Positions 1-26,875 of a stretch of DNA of 33,968 nt are shown one piece after another (position 1 is the stretch's first letter; each line of letters opens with the position of its first letter). Origin of the DNA: Haplomitrium mnioides (Eukaryota; Marchantiophyta; Haplomitriopsida; Calobryales); the NCBI GenBank assembly GCA_049999725.1, contig JBNGIS010015477.1, positions 1-33,968 of the forward strand, read 5' to 3'. The notes under the pieces were generated by a model that saw nothing but the letters and a program-made list of their open reading frames with translations, ran no database searches and was not told the origin of the DNA. A program made the position numbers and the translations under genes.

Positions 1-118
1 GGTGGAGGTTGGGTTGTTAATCTTTTCAATCTTCAGTACAGATCATCTTGATTAACTTTATCATTGGCCACCTTAGTTTGTAAGTATGGAGTTCTCTCAA
101 TACTTATAAAGATATATA
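1..118. repeat. Dispersed repeat R1, copy 1
   Basis: This ~118-bp segment recurs nearly unchanged at 9203-9322 and 9936-10040, always in the same orientation. The shared text includes AATCTTCAGTACAGATCATC and TAAGTATGGAGTTC. All three copies fall within introns of the glutamate dehydrogenase gene. No terminal inverted repeats or coding capacity were seen, so its class is unknown. Confidence 0.75.
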
Positions 119-467
119 ACTTGTGGGCTTGCAGCCCTGAAAGCATAAGCTTTTTGAATGAATCAATAACTTTAGCACAACAATCTCTGCTATTACAAGA
201 GTTGAGCAAGCATGTCAGTACATTGAAAGGATTCCCAAACTTTATACCTTCAAATTTTATGGCATATAAGGGAGTTTCTTGTGTCGTTGAGGCCTGTGTT
301 GTTGTTGGATGCATGAACATTTCTTTGTATGTTCAAGGCCTGTAGGTTGTGGGAAGAGGAATTTCTCAGTGCTAAGTCTATATTAAGTCATGATGTTTCC
401 TTAAACATTACTTTCCTTCTCTTAAGTTGTAACTTGCATATGACTTTTTTATGAGGAAGTTATATAG

Positions 468-15065
<14,598 letters not shown>

Positions 15066-16955
15066 GCAGCTACATCCAGCTTTCTTGTCTTCGTGAGCTA
15101 AGGAATCGGGCAAGGATCTTTGAAAATATTTGTCATGTTCTCTAGTTCCTTGCACTATTGGCATGGAAAGTCATTCTTATCTGCACTAACAATGCTCATT
15201 GAGATTGCGAACATACATGCTGATGGTTACAATGATGACACTGAAATGGAGCCATGCGGAAGACAACAACTCCAGTGTTCTTATACAGGGTTAGCACCCT
15301 GTTCCTCAGTTTAAGATCATCACCCTTCCCTTTTTACATTGTAATGGTCACAATAGATCTCGACTTGATAAGTTACCTTATCACAAGGCAGTGACTATAT
15401 TTGTCCTGCCAGGATGGAGGTTTATGTCAGATTTTCGAGGGCTACACTTACAGGGAAAAGTTATGGGCATGGCACACAGGAAGGCAACTGTAGCATGGAA
15501 CATAGGTATTATTTGAAATTATTTGGATATATGAAGCTTGAAAGTACATTTTTTGAGGTCTATGGTCGCAAGACTAAGGCTGCACAGTATAACAGTTAAC
15601 TCCCGTGCAGGATCTGATGTATTTTTTAAGGTCTATGAAATATAGGCTGAGACCCCTTGGTGTGATTTTTCTAAATACTGTGCAGCTCATTGCTGTCAAT
15701 TGACTGGGCCTCAGTGAGTCACATAGGTAGCTCTTTTTCTCTTGGGTGGTTTAGGTTTTAGGGATTGAGTTCATGACTCCTATTGGAGTGCTTTCTTAGT
15801 AATATAGCTTTTCAAGACAAGGTCTCTTGCTGTTTGTGGCAAAAGGCTACATTTAAGACTTTTTGTAAGCTCTGTACTACATGCGTAAGTTGAATAAATA
15901 ACTCAGATGAGGACTTCGTTGATGGCCCAGGTTTTGTTTCTTTGTGCGATTTATGGATGCTGAACTAATGAGCAAGTTTTGTTTCATTCACTACATCCCT
16001 TTGTTTGCATTGTGTCGGTCCTCCTGTTGACTCTAGTTTCTAGCCTTCATTTTCTATTTCTATCCCCAGAAGGTTTCATGTTAACAGGACTTTGGAAATT
16101 ACCCAAGATATTTTTGTATGGCAGAATCCTTAACGACTTTCAAATATAAGCGTACTTTTCTGTTGGGATACCGTTATCTGCAAGACGATCATCTTTGGAA
16201 ATTTGTCTCAATCAAAAAGATCGATATTGGCTATTTTTCGCTGGCTCAGGAATCTGAATCTGCTTTACTTGGCCAAACCACATGCTCCCTCTTAACGAAA
16301 ACTAAAAAACGACAAAGGGTAGTAGAAACATGATGTATGATAGCTTGTCAGCAGAGAGTCAGCCCAGGAACACTTTCGGGTTCAAATAGTCCATCTGCTT
16401 CAGTTTGCTGGTCATACCTGATGTACCCGTACTGAGGATTTCAAGTCTATGTGCAAAGCCCATGCACGCCTTGGTTGTTGCTAGTGGCCGCCAAATCGGC
16501 TGCTGTTGTTTGTTAAGCCTAGTGTGCAGAATTTTCGTTATGCAACATTCGATAGCAACCTGACAAATAAGTAATTGTTCACAACCACTTCGAGCCAGGG
16601 GTACTGATCTGAAGACACACCATTGTAGAAGAAACCACATCTTTTTGCATCCTAAGGCAGCTTAAACATGCGCTGCACCTCCAGATAAGTTATTCTCTTT
16701 GTACTCCACAGATGAGCACCTGAAGAAAAGTCGCTGCTTGTTATTTCCGTCGGTCCAATTCTTTGGCGGTTGTCGTCCCTCCTATGAATCGCGAAAGATG
16801 AGCAGAAACTATGGTGTTCGTTGGGGAACAGATTGGCGTTAATTGCTACAACTATGCAACATAATCCTGCACGAGCAGGACCTTTCCGTTATGTGACTGA
16901 AACGTATTGTTGACAGAGGACGGCGCGGGGCAGTAAATCCAGAGTCCAGAGAACC
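15066..16955 (+). other. 3' UTR of glutamate dehydrogenase and intergenic spacer
   Basis: Short open frames occur (15120-15314, 15414-15599, 16118-16333) but none gives a recognisable protein. I regard the first ~830 bp as probable 3' UTR. Nothing further is recognised up to the possible transporter start. Confidence 0.45.
15893..15898 (+). terminator. Candidate polyadenylation signal of glutamate dehydrogenase
   Basis: An AATAAA hexamer in an AT-rich context, about 830 bp after the stop codon. It is a plausible but distant candidate; a nearer, less canonical signal could be the real one. Confidence 0.3.
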
Positions 16956-18383
16956 ATGGCGTCGGTCTGCAGCTTTAATCGACCGCACTACTGAACACAC
17001 AGTCAGGACACAAAGGGCCTCTACATTTCAAGCTCGAAATTGCACCCGACGCAGGAGTTCGATTCTGCTAAAGTACAGGTCTTCGTTGTGGCCTGCCTGT
17101 GACTTTTGTCAGCGTTCGGGACATTTGGAATCCTGTAGAACTCGCGCAAGCCACAAAAGGAGGACATTTAGCTTGACGCAATGCTGGCAAGTTCCTACCG
17201 TGTACATTGCCATATGAAAACGCCAGTTTTAGTCTGTAGAGTAGCATATGGCATTACCAGGAAGAAGACTGAGAAAAGGAGTAGTTGTAGGATAGAGGGG
17301 CAGAGAAGTCTGCAGCGTGAAGTACTGGCTTGGCACGCAAAAGCACCTGCACAGATTCAGAGGTTTGATACTGAAAGGTTCGTGGTTGGCCACGTGTGTA
17401 AATGGGTTCGGTTATATAAGCCAAAGTGAGGCTCCACAGATTATGGGATTCAACTGTGGCCATGAGTCTCCAATCAGTGTGAATGACAATTCTCTGGCTT
17501 GTGGTCTGCTACGACACTTGTCTATCGCAGGCGTTCTTGAGAGGGGTGAAACAAGATGCCAACGTTCTTCCCGCAGCTGTTGAAGTAGCTGCAAGAAATA
17601 TTGTTCTTGGGAATGATGCCATGAATCGAAAGCCGTCAGTCTTGCAGGTAATGACCATATGTATATTCGCAGATATTGTTGGAACGGTGGGTGACGTTTT
17701 ATCTTGTTGGATGATGCGATGCAACGCTATGTCGCGAGTTTGAAATTTTGTGTTTCTGCTACCGGATGGACACGTATCGGTGACCTGAAAGTGAAATAGC
17801 GTAAAAGAAACGCATTGCAATCATCAACGAATCGCATTCAGTCGTTACCATCGTTCCAAATCCATTTCAGATGTTATCAACAAAGGACTGCCAACAGATA
17901 CCGAATAGACTACCATCCAGAAAACTTTCGGAACACCCAGGCACTTTCTGACAGAGTAAACAGTGCACCAGATGAAAGCTTGCAGAAACAGCAAGTAGAA
18001 ATCGGCAGTCTTCATCGGGTCTTTTAGGATCGTCCTGGGCAGCAGAAATTGCCCACCAACGAGAAGATTATGATTCATCATCCGATTGGGATCCAGATGA
18101 CTGTGAAGAGTTTTTGGAAGCAGTTGAATGTGATGGAAATGATAACGGCAATTTTATAGAGCTCTGGAGTTCTCGAATTGTACTTCAGCTTAGCCGCGTT
18201 GAGACAGCGCTTCAATTTTCTGGGTTCAAGCTCGGTAGCTGTCTGACTTCACGTGGTTTGCCACAAAAAATTGTTTTCCTGAGTCACCTGTTGGACACCA
18301 TTAAAGGAGTAGCAGGGTGCAATTGTATCATCCAGGGAAAAGTGCAAGAAGTTTCGCAATTTGGCTTCTTGGAGGTTTTCTAA
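16956..18383 (+). other. Probable 5' part of the folate-biopterin transporter locus
   Basis: A well-placed start (ACCATGGCG, ATG at 16956) opens MASVCSFNRPHY and then a stop. In the next frame about 65 residues rich in Ser, Thr and Arg follow, which would suit a plastid transit peptide if the frames were joined. Further candidate exons are at about 17541-17647 (reading LRGVKQDANVLPAAVEVAAR, donor GTAATG) and 18028-18383 (an acidic stretch, DSSSDWDPDDCEEFLEA, preceded by TTTTAG). None is recognised as a domain. Assignment to the transporter rests on position, orientation and splice-like signals only. Confidence 0.32.
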
Positions 18384-18572
18384 CGAGTCTTCCAATCGGC
18401 ATCGGGAAATCTTCAAAAAATCTGAAATTCTTGTCTCTCAAAAAGAAGCTCCCAGCAGCTAGAGCTTCGCAAATGTGGCGTTCAGCAAATCCTCGACCCT
18501 GGCAACCGTTCATGCGCTCTGTTTCTGAGCTAGAATCAACTGGGAAGCACGAGGGTGTGCCCATGCACCAGC

Positions 18573-20140
18573 AGCTCAAGGGGTGGGTGCGGGAAATGAC
18601 GAGAACTTTCGGTACTTCCTTTATGATGCTGATTACCGTCGGGTGTGTAGCACAAGGATTCAGATGTTTTCCTTGGTTTGCCGCCACCAATTACTTCAAA
18701 GATACCCTTCGGGTGGATCTAGCTTCTATGCGATTCTTCATGTCCACAGCATCGCTTCCCATGGTAGTGAAACCCGCGTTTGGAATTAAATCCGACGCTG
18801 TCTACATTCGTGGGAGCCATCGTGTCCCATATCTCGTCATTGCAGGTAACCATTGTTGGCATGCATTCACGACAACTCTGCAACGTTGGACAGAAAGTGG
18901 AACGAAAACTTACTTGAATTCTGCGATGTGCAGGTCCTCTCCAGATCTTGTCGTGGGGGGCGATTGCATTCTGGCCAGGAGTCACATCTTCAGCGCATGC
19001 AATGACAGCCGTTCTCACTCTCAGTAATTTTGGGGCTGTCCTGGCGGTTGTAATAAATGATGCGCTTGTCGCTGATGCAGAAAAAAAGAGTGGCAGCGGA
19101 CCAGGAGACTTGCAAACATTGGCAATGTTTACAGCTTTCGGTGGACTCTTGGGTAATTTGATAGGAGGTTTTGCCCTTGAAAGAATTGATTCACACGCAA
19201 TGTTTGTAGCGTACACGATACTCGTTGCTGCTCACTTGCTCACGAGTTCCACAGTACACGAAAGCTCTTTCGATCTCACTCCGAATGCCATCGAGATTGA
19301 TTCAGTGCGAACGATAACACTGGAGAGAAATATTGCGTTAACGCAGAAAAGAAAATCATCCTTGCAGATTAGCCTTTTGGAAAAGGGCTCAGTCTCGAAC
19401 TCAGGAACTGGAAAGCACGATATTGTTACGCTTCCATTAGACGAGTTGAAATCTCCAGCAGGCAGCTCCACTACGAGTACATCAGTGAGTAGTAAGCTTG
19501 ATATCCTGGTGCAAATTCTGAAAAGAAAGGATATAGTGCACCTTCTTGTTTGGTTTGTCGCTTCCAATGCAGTTCCAAACGTCAGCAGTAGTCTTTTTTT
19601 TTATCAGACTCAGTACCTAAAGCTTACATGGACCTTTCGAAAGTCGTGGGTCATGTGGTGCTCTTGATGGCTAGTATATAGTATACAATCATACTCTCAA
19701 AAAGTTTCCATTGAGGAAATTGCTTGGATCTTTTCAAATACTCCTTTGCCTTCTAATGCTTCTTGATCTGCTTCTGGTGAAACGGACCAACATACTTATT
19801 GGAATCCCTGATGACCTATTCATTCCTGGTCGAAACAGTTGCACACTTTAAGGTTCTTCCCGTGAAAGTGCGTTTGGATCAAAGTTGTCCTCAGGGTAGC
19901 GCAGGGCTCTCTCACGGCAGTTTTCATGGCCAGCTACTCTCTCGCAAACTTATGCGGCGGTTACTGGGCTGTCGGTCTTGCTTCTGTCCTCAACATATCC
20001 GCAGAATCGTTTGAGGGCTTATCAGCAGCAATCTGCCTTCAATCTTCGCACTTCTGCCGCTGTTGGGTGTCTCACTTATACCAAAACACCCATTCAAACC
20101 TCCTTCCTCAAAGTTCCAGAAAAATTCGTGAGAACTGAAC
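18573..20140 (+). pseudogene. Folate-biopterin transporter family (major facilitator) gene, broken
   Basis: The family carries folates or pterins across membranes, often the plastid envelope. Block 18573-18845 reads SFMMLITVGCVAQGFRCFP, FAATNYFKDTL, PMVVKPAFGIKSDAVYI and HRVPYLVIAG, the family's N-terminal membrane signature. A GT-AG intron (18846-18933) keeps phase. Block 18934-19628 continues with QILSWGAIAFWPG, LTLSNFGAVLAVVINDALVA, GGLLGNLIGGFAL, a Ser/Thr-rich loop, LLVWFVASNAVPNVSSSLFF and YQTQYLKL. The reading frame then breaks: LSKVVGHVVLLMASI ends at a TAG; FPLRKLLGSFQILLCLLMLL, HFKVLPVKV and MASYSLANLCGGYWAVGLAS lie in successive other frames. At least four breaks occur between 19625 and 20050. 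Either a young pseudogene or a badly sequenced gene; the family is certain, its activity is not. Confidence 0.82.
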
Positions 20141-20391
20141 GGAATATGACAACGCATGCTTGTAAAACATCTGCACCAATGAATCGTCTAGCAGACATCT
20201 TAGAATATTACCAAGAATTTGACCTTTACTTTTTGATAATCTCATCCAATTAGGCTATATGCTGATATCATCTCGTTCAAACTGATTTCTAAATTCTACC
20301 ACTCTTCTGGACAATGATCGTTGTTCAGATTCGAATTACATCTGTTTTTCCCACCAAATCGTTGCTTGGCTTCTAATGGAAACAGTTAGAC

Positions 20392-20441
20392 CTACAGCGT
20401 CTGACTACAGCGTCTGACTACTACAGCGTCTGACTACAGCG
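20392..20441. repeat. Short tandem repeat (CTACAGCGTCTGA unit)
   Basis: Three copies of a 13-18 bp unit plus a partial fourth, just downstream of the transporter relic. Confidence 0.92.
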
Positions 20442-20444
20442 AAA

Positions 20445-22360
20445 AGCATACTTCCAATAAAGTACCCGCTACCGACAAGTTGAAATATAGTTTACTGCAC
20501 CACGGACGTGAATACTCACATTTATCAGAAATCCTACTTGGGCATTGGCCAAAAAGTCAAAAGCAACTTCATTGAAAGATGGGATAGGAAAATCTCAAAC
20601 TCGGATGTGGGACTACATGATTTTGGTTTACAGACTACCAGAATCATGTCTACCATTCATCATTCTCAAGTTTGATTTATCTGAACAAAGCAATCTATTT
20701 ACATCTATAAAAATTGATTTCAACCACAGGCTTCTGGCGAAGACACCGATAAAACAACCAATTTGACCTTCGAATTCAAACAACTCAATTGCAAAATCTA
20801 TCCAAGAAAGCCTTCGCTATGTTCTGAAGTCTCACATTAGTGTGCGCAGCTGCGTACGCATACAGATGCTCCAACACATTTGATGTCAGAATGTCTACAA
20901 ACAAAACAATTTGAAATAAGATGAGCAGCACTAGCCTTCTGCAATACTGTAAAACAACTTGCATGGTTAACAGCTCTACTCAGATACCACAGCGAGAAGA
21001 TACAGTAGCTATCAAGCCTGCAGGGGTCTGAATGTTGCTGGAAACTTGAGTGTCCAGAAGACCAGAGTTACCTTTCTTGTTTGTCGATGAGCACAAGTAG
21101 TATAAGCTTGAAATTGTCGAGAGTATCTGTCAGAAGAACCTGCAGTTAATAATACTCTATTTTCTATGGCATTTCAAGCTGCAAAGTCTACAATCCAAGG
21201 GAGACGTACCGTGTTTTCAACAGGGCTTGATAAACATGAAATAAGCAAAGGTATGGCATCATTGTTTAAAAGAACCGCAGCATTGGCTGGATCTGCTAAA
21301 CCCACGGATTTGTTAAACAACAGACAATTTTCTCGTTATGTACAATGCATTACAGAAAACAATTCTTCGTGAAAATATTTCGGCATTGGATGACTTGGAA
21401 GAAACAGATGAATCAAATTGAGATCTTTTGATCCGATTCAAATTGAAGATCTATGAAAACTGCCGAATAGTATGAAGCTTAACCTATTGAACAAAATAGA
21501 ACAGGGATCGGTAGCTACCAGGTGAACAATTGCAAATTCCTCCCACAGCGAACTCTACGAGTTTTTCATTTGGCTCGATTAAGCAATCCAGAAACAAATC
21601 TAGCACATGGAGCTACAGAATAGAAACGAGCCATTAAATTTCTCTTGAAGATCAAATGTCCGTAAGAGTATTCAGGGAGTTGGCTATCGCAACGCATGAA
21701 AGTGTAAGGCATCACACTACAGCTTTGAGATGCACTAAGGATTCCATGATCTGCTGGACGATAAGCAAAATTTCACCTTGCGAAGATGCTCATAATTAAT
21801 CGGATCGTAGGCGAAATTCGCCAGGTGCGCAACGATTTGTTCTTTAGCTTCTGAGTACAATAAGACAATGGGGTATCATTAAGAAATTGTATTTGAGGAA
21901 AAACTCCACAAACACCAGAATTTTCTCAAGCAAAAAAAAAGTGGCAATGCTTACCCTCACTCACGGTTTGCTGGAATTCTGTGACCAAATCCTGCAAAAT
22001 AGGAAAAGAGACCGCAAATTTTCGAGGTTCGTTCAGTATGTGTTCCGAAATTGATTCTTTCGATATCTAGTTATTTACATAGCTCAAGTGGAGTCGAAGG
22101 TGCCAGACGACGGGATTGAGAAAATAGATAAAAGAAAATGTGCACCTGAAGGTATTGCTCGCGAGGAGTCCCATACTTTCCAGTGCGCTCTCGCTGACGC
22201 TCTGCATTGCTGAACATCGCTAGTATTCATAACGCACAGTGCCTAGTCGAGGATTAGTCACTCCAAACGCCAAACCAATCGCACATTCCCACGAAGATTA
22301 CTGTTTCTACCTCTGATATAAAAAATAACGAGACCTAATAGGGTTCGCGCTAATAGGGCA
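20445..22360. other. Spacer without a recognised gene
   Basis: The only notable open frame is 21166-21372 (68 codons; KHEISKGMASLFKRTAALAG). In another frame it would continue to about 21420 with LRENISALDDLEETDESN. I do not recognise it. The rest shows no coding signature. Confidence 0.4.
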
Positions 22361-22479
22361 GCCGCCATTGAGCATTCAGGCTGCAGTTGCGACGAGCATT
22401 CGAGTTCCTGAACCGATTTGGCAACGATTTCTGCTTCGAGTTCATTATTGTTTCCCCGATTTTGCATTTTGTTTTCTTC

Positions 22480-23600
22480 TTCCCACGCAGGTTCGCAGAG
22501 CTCCTTCCTTTTGCTCCTTTAACGTGTCGTCGCTTTCGGTTTGTGCCGCTTTCTTACATATTTGGGTAAAGCATATTCATGGCTCCTTCTGAACGCTTTC
22601 CGTTCCTACTTCCTTTCTCTCCTGCAGCGAGTCTTTGCTTCCGGTTTGTAGCTGCTTTTTTCTATCTATCTACATCTGCCGCCATTCTGTATTGCATATT
22701 CTTTGCCGCCTCTGCCTTTTCTTTTTGCAGGACTCAGGTTCGAACAACAGAGCCTTTCAACACAATCACTCAGAGTACCATCTTCTTCGACACAAAACAG
22801 CCTCGATGCATATTCGAGTTTTCCTGCGGTGGTTGTTTCACATGAGACTTTGCGATGTAGTCGGGTATGCGAGAGAGTACAGTTGCCGTTGAGACTTTGG
22901 GCATTTGTAGGGCATTCTTCTACTTCACTTTCGGTTACTCCTTCCCAAGCAGGTTCGCATAGCTCTTTTTTGTCGAGCTTCCCGTTTTCTGCTTCTTTCT
23001 TGATAGAGCTTCTTCCTTTCTTTTTCGCAGGACAGACATTATTGGAGCTGCAAAATCGGTTCCTTGCTCTCTTGCTGGTTGGTATGGCTGTTTTTAATCG
23101 AGCTGATTTGTAGCTCGATTAATGGGGAGAGCGTCGATGTTTTGTGGAGGCGCGTATTAGGGAGAACACCGAAGGAGCGGCCTCCTTTGAGCATAGCATT
23201 CGATTGAGAGCTGCATTGATTTGTTTCGTATTAGAGTTTGCCTGTTTTTTTCACAGGACGCAGGTTTTCGTGTAAGGATGTTTTGATTCGCTGAGCTGCC
23301 AAATCGGCTCCTCTTTCAGAATCTTTACGGTTCCCTCCTCCGATGCAGGTTGGAAGAGCTGTTTGAATCGAGCTAATTTCTGACTTTCTTTTTCGCAGGA
23401 TGATGAGCTGGTGCCTTTATTTTTGCAGGACTCAGGCATCTTCCGTTGAGGCGTAGTTTCTTCATATTTCTTGGATTACTTCTTCCGTTTTTTTCGCCGG
23501 ACGCATGCATTCTTCAGCTTCATCATTGTCGTCTCGACCTTCATCAGGTTGGAGCTTCGACTTCAACATTTAGGTTCTGCCTTTCTTTTTTGCAGGTCAG
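22480..23600 (+). repeat. Degenerate repeat rich in splice-acceptor-like motifs
   Basis: Pyrimidine-rich stretch with two alternating motifs. One is a CTTTTTCGCAGGACTCAGG type, near 22721, 23021, 23248, 23388, 23418, 23488 and 23586. The other is a CCAAGCAGGTTCGCATAGCTC type, near 22483, 22942 and 23343. Spacing is irregular (about 30-240 bp). Open frames here (22368-23113) look like by-products of the repeat. It may be decayed tandem sequence or a promoter/5' UTR; no gene is recognised. Confidence 0.55.
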
Positions 23601-23649
23601 AGACTATCCTGTGAGCTTTCAATCGAGGAGAGCGTGCATTTTAAGCTGA

Positions 23650-25630
23650 TCACTGCCAGCGATCATCGTCAGAGTTTTGGATCAACTCGTCAGAGTTTTC
23701 GATCAGCAGAACGGTTATGAACGCAGAAGAGGATGGGAAATCCAGCTTCTGTGAGGCTTGGCTTGCACGCATATGGTCGCTGTCATGTAGCTACTTCACC
23801 TGTGATGCTGCTGTTTGTTTTGTTGCTCTGCGACTGCTGTGAGTCGACCCAGAATCAAATTTTGGGTTGGATGGGGAGAAATTGAATCGAGAACGATCTT
23901 TTGAGCCTATGATTGATCAACTACAATCTTCTGAACCAAGAATGTTTGACCATTGTGTCTCTTGCACCAGGAGTCACAATGCGACTCAGAGGGCTCTTGC
24001 CAGCAGCAATCCGTGGTCGAGCTAGAATTCGGATGTGCATATTCTGGAAGAGAGAGTTAACTGAATGAGTTGTCCAATGCACGCAGCACTATCACCTGCA
24101 TCTGCCTTCTCGATCGGAGGAGCAGGGCCTCTACTGAGAAGAGGTCTATGTGTTTGCCTGCCAACCCCTCACTGGGTGATCGCGCAGGGAACCGAAGCTG
24201 AATGATGCTGCACGCCTCCTAGGTAATTAGGAGGTGCCACGAATTGTCATCTCTTCCTTGGAGGTCAGATCAGAACCAAGAGAAAAAAAAAGGTAGGCCG
24301 GGGTGTGCCCCCGATGCAAGCATGCTCTGACCAATTAACGTTGATTGGTTAGAAACTTTCGCAATCTCTACGCTTGGTGTATGGAAATGGTTTAAAATCT
24401 TTCGCAACCTTTTTCTGCTGCTCCTACCCGACGAAGAGCTGGGAGTGAGAATTTGCGACGCCTGAGGTGTTGGGTAGGGAGAAGCTCCACCTTTTCTTCG
24501 TCATAATTCTGCCATCCTTGAGCTATGTTCCAAAGCTATGGCGGGTACCTCACCAGATATCCAGGGCAAGATAGTAGGAAGGACACGTAGTCGTTTGGGA
24601 TGAGAGAGGTCATCATGATTTCTCGATGACAAGCATCCTTAGGTGAGCACCTACCGCATGGGATACGGTATGATCAATTTTCGGAGTCCTAAGCCGAAAG
24701 TGGTGTAGGCATCTGAAATCTGTTGGTAGATCTAAGAATTCGTACGCAAAGTTGACTTTATGGGTGTAGTTCCATCTCCCACTTTGATGATCCAGCCTTA
24801 TGTATATCCATAAAACTCCATATCCTGTCTAACCTTCCCTCATTGGAGGCATGAGGCGAGGAAAGTGGCACATGCATCTACTGCCCATGTCATGTGGCAT
24901 TCATTTCATTTTACAAGTACTGAAGCTACCTTCACCTTCACCTTGGGGAATTGTAGAAGCCAGCTGAGATAATTATACATATTATTTCAGAACAACTACT
25001 TTCAAGTCTCTCAAAGAACATGAACATGAACATACCTCCAAATTGGCAGTTTATATAACTTGAATTAAGTAGCATCACTTCAAGTAATGTGAACACCTTC
25101 AAACCAGCAGTTTACAACTTGCACAGACTTATATATGATTACTTGATAATGTGGAGATAGAGATAGAAAACAGCAGAATATGAAGCCTTGCTGCACAGAA
25201 AGATGAATGGAGAGCCAAATGATGTTGTATGTGGAATCATTATCGTATCATGATACTATGCATATCTCACACCAGAGTATAAGAGGGTTTCCAATCTCCA
25301 TTTCATAAAATCATTTCACATCCTCTACTCAAATGGATTCTACTCAAGCTTACACACTCTTGTCAAAAATTACGTTTTGCAGATGCAGATGAATGTACTC
25401 AAAAGACTGCTTTACATACTCGTGAACTGCAGGCTTGGGGCATAAGTAGAAATGTCTAAGTGCAACAAATGTATGAAAGTAGAAACATATTGTTGTTGTG
25501 ATAATAGGTGAATCTAAAACTCCTTCACTAATGCTGAAAGATCTTGTGCTGTGATGCATTGGACTCTTCTTTACCATTCGAATATTCGTGGTAAGAAAAA
25601 ACATAATTGAGTAACTCTTTTGTGATACTT
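23650..25630. other. Spacer without a recognised gene
   Basis: No frame longer than about 85 codons and no protein similarity that I recognise. GC content falls and AT-rich sequence takes over towards 25 kb. Confidence 0.5.
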
Positions 25631-25633
25631 GTT

Positions 25634-25817
25634 TCCAACAATGTTTTATAGAAAGTCAATAGATAAAATTGGGCTCCTCTTTAACACACTTCTCGTGACC
25701 AATGCTTTGTGGAAAGTCAATAGATAGGGGGTTCCTTTCTTACTACAATTTTATTTCTTTTAAAGGCAATACAAAACTGGGCTCTTTTCTTACCACACTT
25801 CTGTAGACTAATGTTTT
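25634..25817. repeat. ~62-bp AT-rich degenerate tandem repeat
   Basis: About two and a half copies sharing GAAAGTCAATAGATA, a GGGCTC.TTT segment and ACACACTTCT, with increasing divergence rightward. Confidence 0.7.
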
Positions 25818-25987
25818 GAACAACTATTACTATGAACCCAGAACTTAATAGTGGGTTTTTTTTTTCATTTGTAAAAATCAATTTTAAAATTTTAGTATCC
25901 AAAATCATGAATGTGATATTAATAATATTCATTTGCAAAAGAAATGTAATTTTATATATCAAAATGGCTCACTTTTGAGTGCAAAGT

Positions 25988-26125
25988 GTATTAAAAACAA
26001 AGCAAATCTTTTTACAAGCATTTCAACAAAATTGCTTTTCTAATCTCATCTTTCATGTATTAAAAACAAAGCAAATCTTTTTATAAGCGTTTCAACAAAA
26101 TTGCTTTTATAATCTCATCTCTCAA
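25988..26125. repeat. 69-bp tandem duplication
   Basis: Two head-to-tail copies (25988-26056 and 26057-26125) sharing TTAAAAACAAAGCAAATCTT and TTCAACAAAATTGCTTTT. Only a few positions differ. Confidence 0.92.
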
Positions 26126-26875
26126 AAACATGAGCATCACCAAACAAAGTATAGAAAATAAACATGACATTTGTTGTTAAATATTTTCAAAGCTAACAAT
26201 TATATCAATAATTTATAAAATTGATAAAAACATTCAAATTTTATCCAAAAAAAATTTTACTATAATCTTAAAGTGTTGGCTTAAGAGTATTGTTGAAGCA
26301 AAATTGTGAAAAGACTATTGAAGCTTATACGCGTATAGACAACTGAAGCCCAAGTACAAGCACACATTGTTTGAAAGATCCATGCATGCAGGAATAACTA
26401 CAGCTAACTCAAGCTTGAACAACTGAAGCCCATGCGCGTATGGACAACTGAAGTAAGCACGGGCTGCTGAGTAATTGGAAGCAGAGAATGCATAAGCCTG
26501 TTTAAGAAGGAACAGAAAATGAAAAAAAGAAACTCAACTTCCGTGCAATCATAGACTTCATTGCTAATTTTTATAAAAACCAATACGTTTTGCTCAAAAA
26601 CCATTTTGCGCAAGAAATTGAATCTTGATGAAAAGACTTAAATTGGATTGGAAATGCAACAAGATTGAAACTTCAGCAAATAAAATTTTGTGAGGAAAAT
26701 ACTTTATTGTGCACAAAAATTACATCACTTTGATGTTACAGCTCTATACTCTTTAGGATGAACTGTCTCATCTTAATCAACTAGCTGAGAAGATTCACCA
26801 TCTGGAGTCGCTAGAGAGTCTTGTTGAGACTTTCCTGTCCTAGAGATGGCAACAGAATCACTAATAGCACCTACA

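Noticed and set aside
64-345. Possible upstream glutamate dehydrogenase exon or separate small protein (LLLQELSKHVSTL)
   Set aside because: No family motif; the first half is repeat R1, which recurs in other intron sites.
22368-23113. Overlapping hydrophobic small proteins (Phe/Leu/Ser rich)
   Set aside because: They overlap in all three frames of a T-rich repetitive stretch, as expected from composition alone.
24281-24330. Possible tRNA or hairpin terminator (GGCCGGGGTGTGCCCCCG)
   Set aside because: Only a short GC hairpin is present; no cloverleaf, B-box or anticodon arm can be traced.
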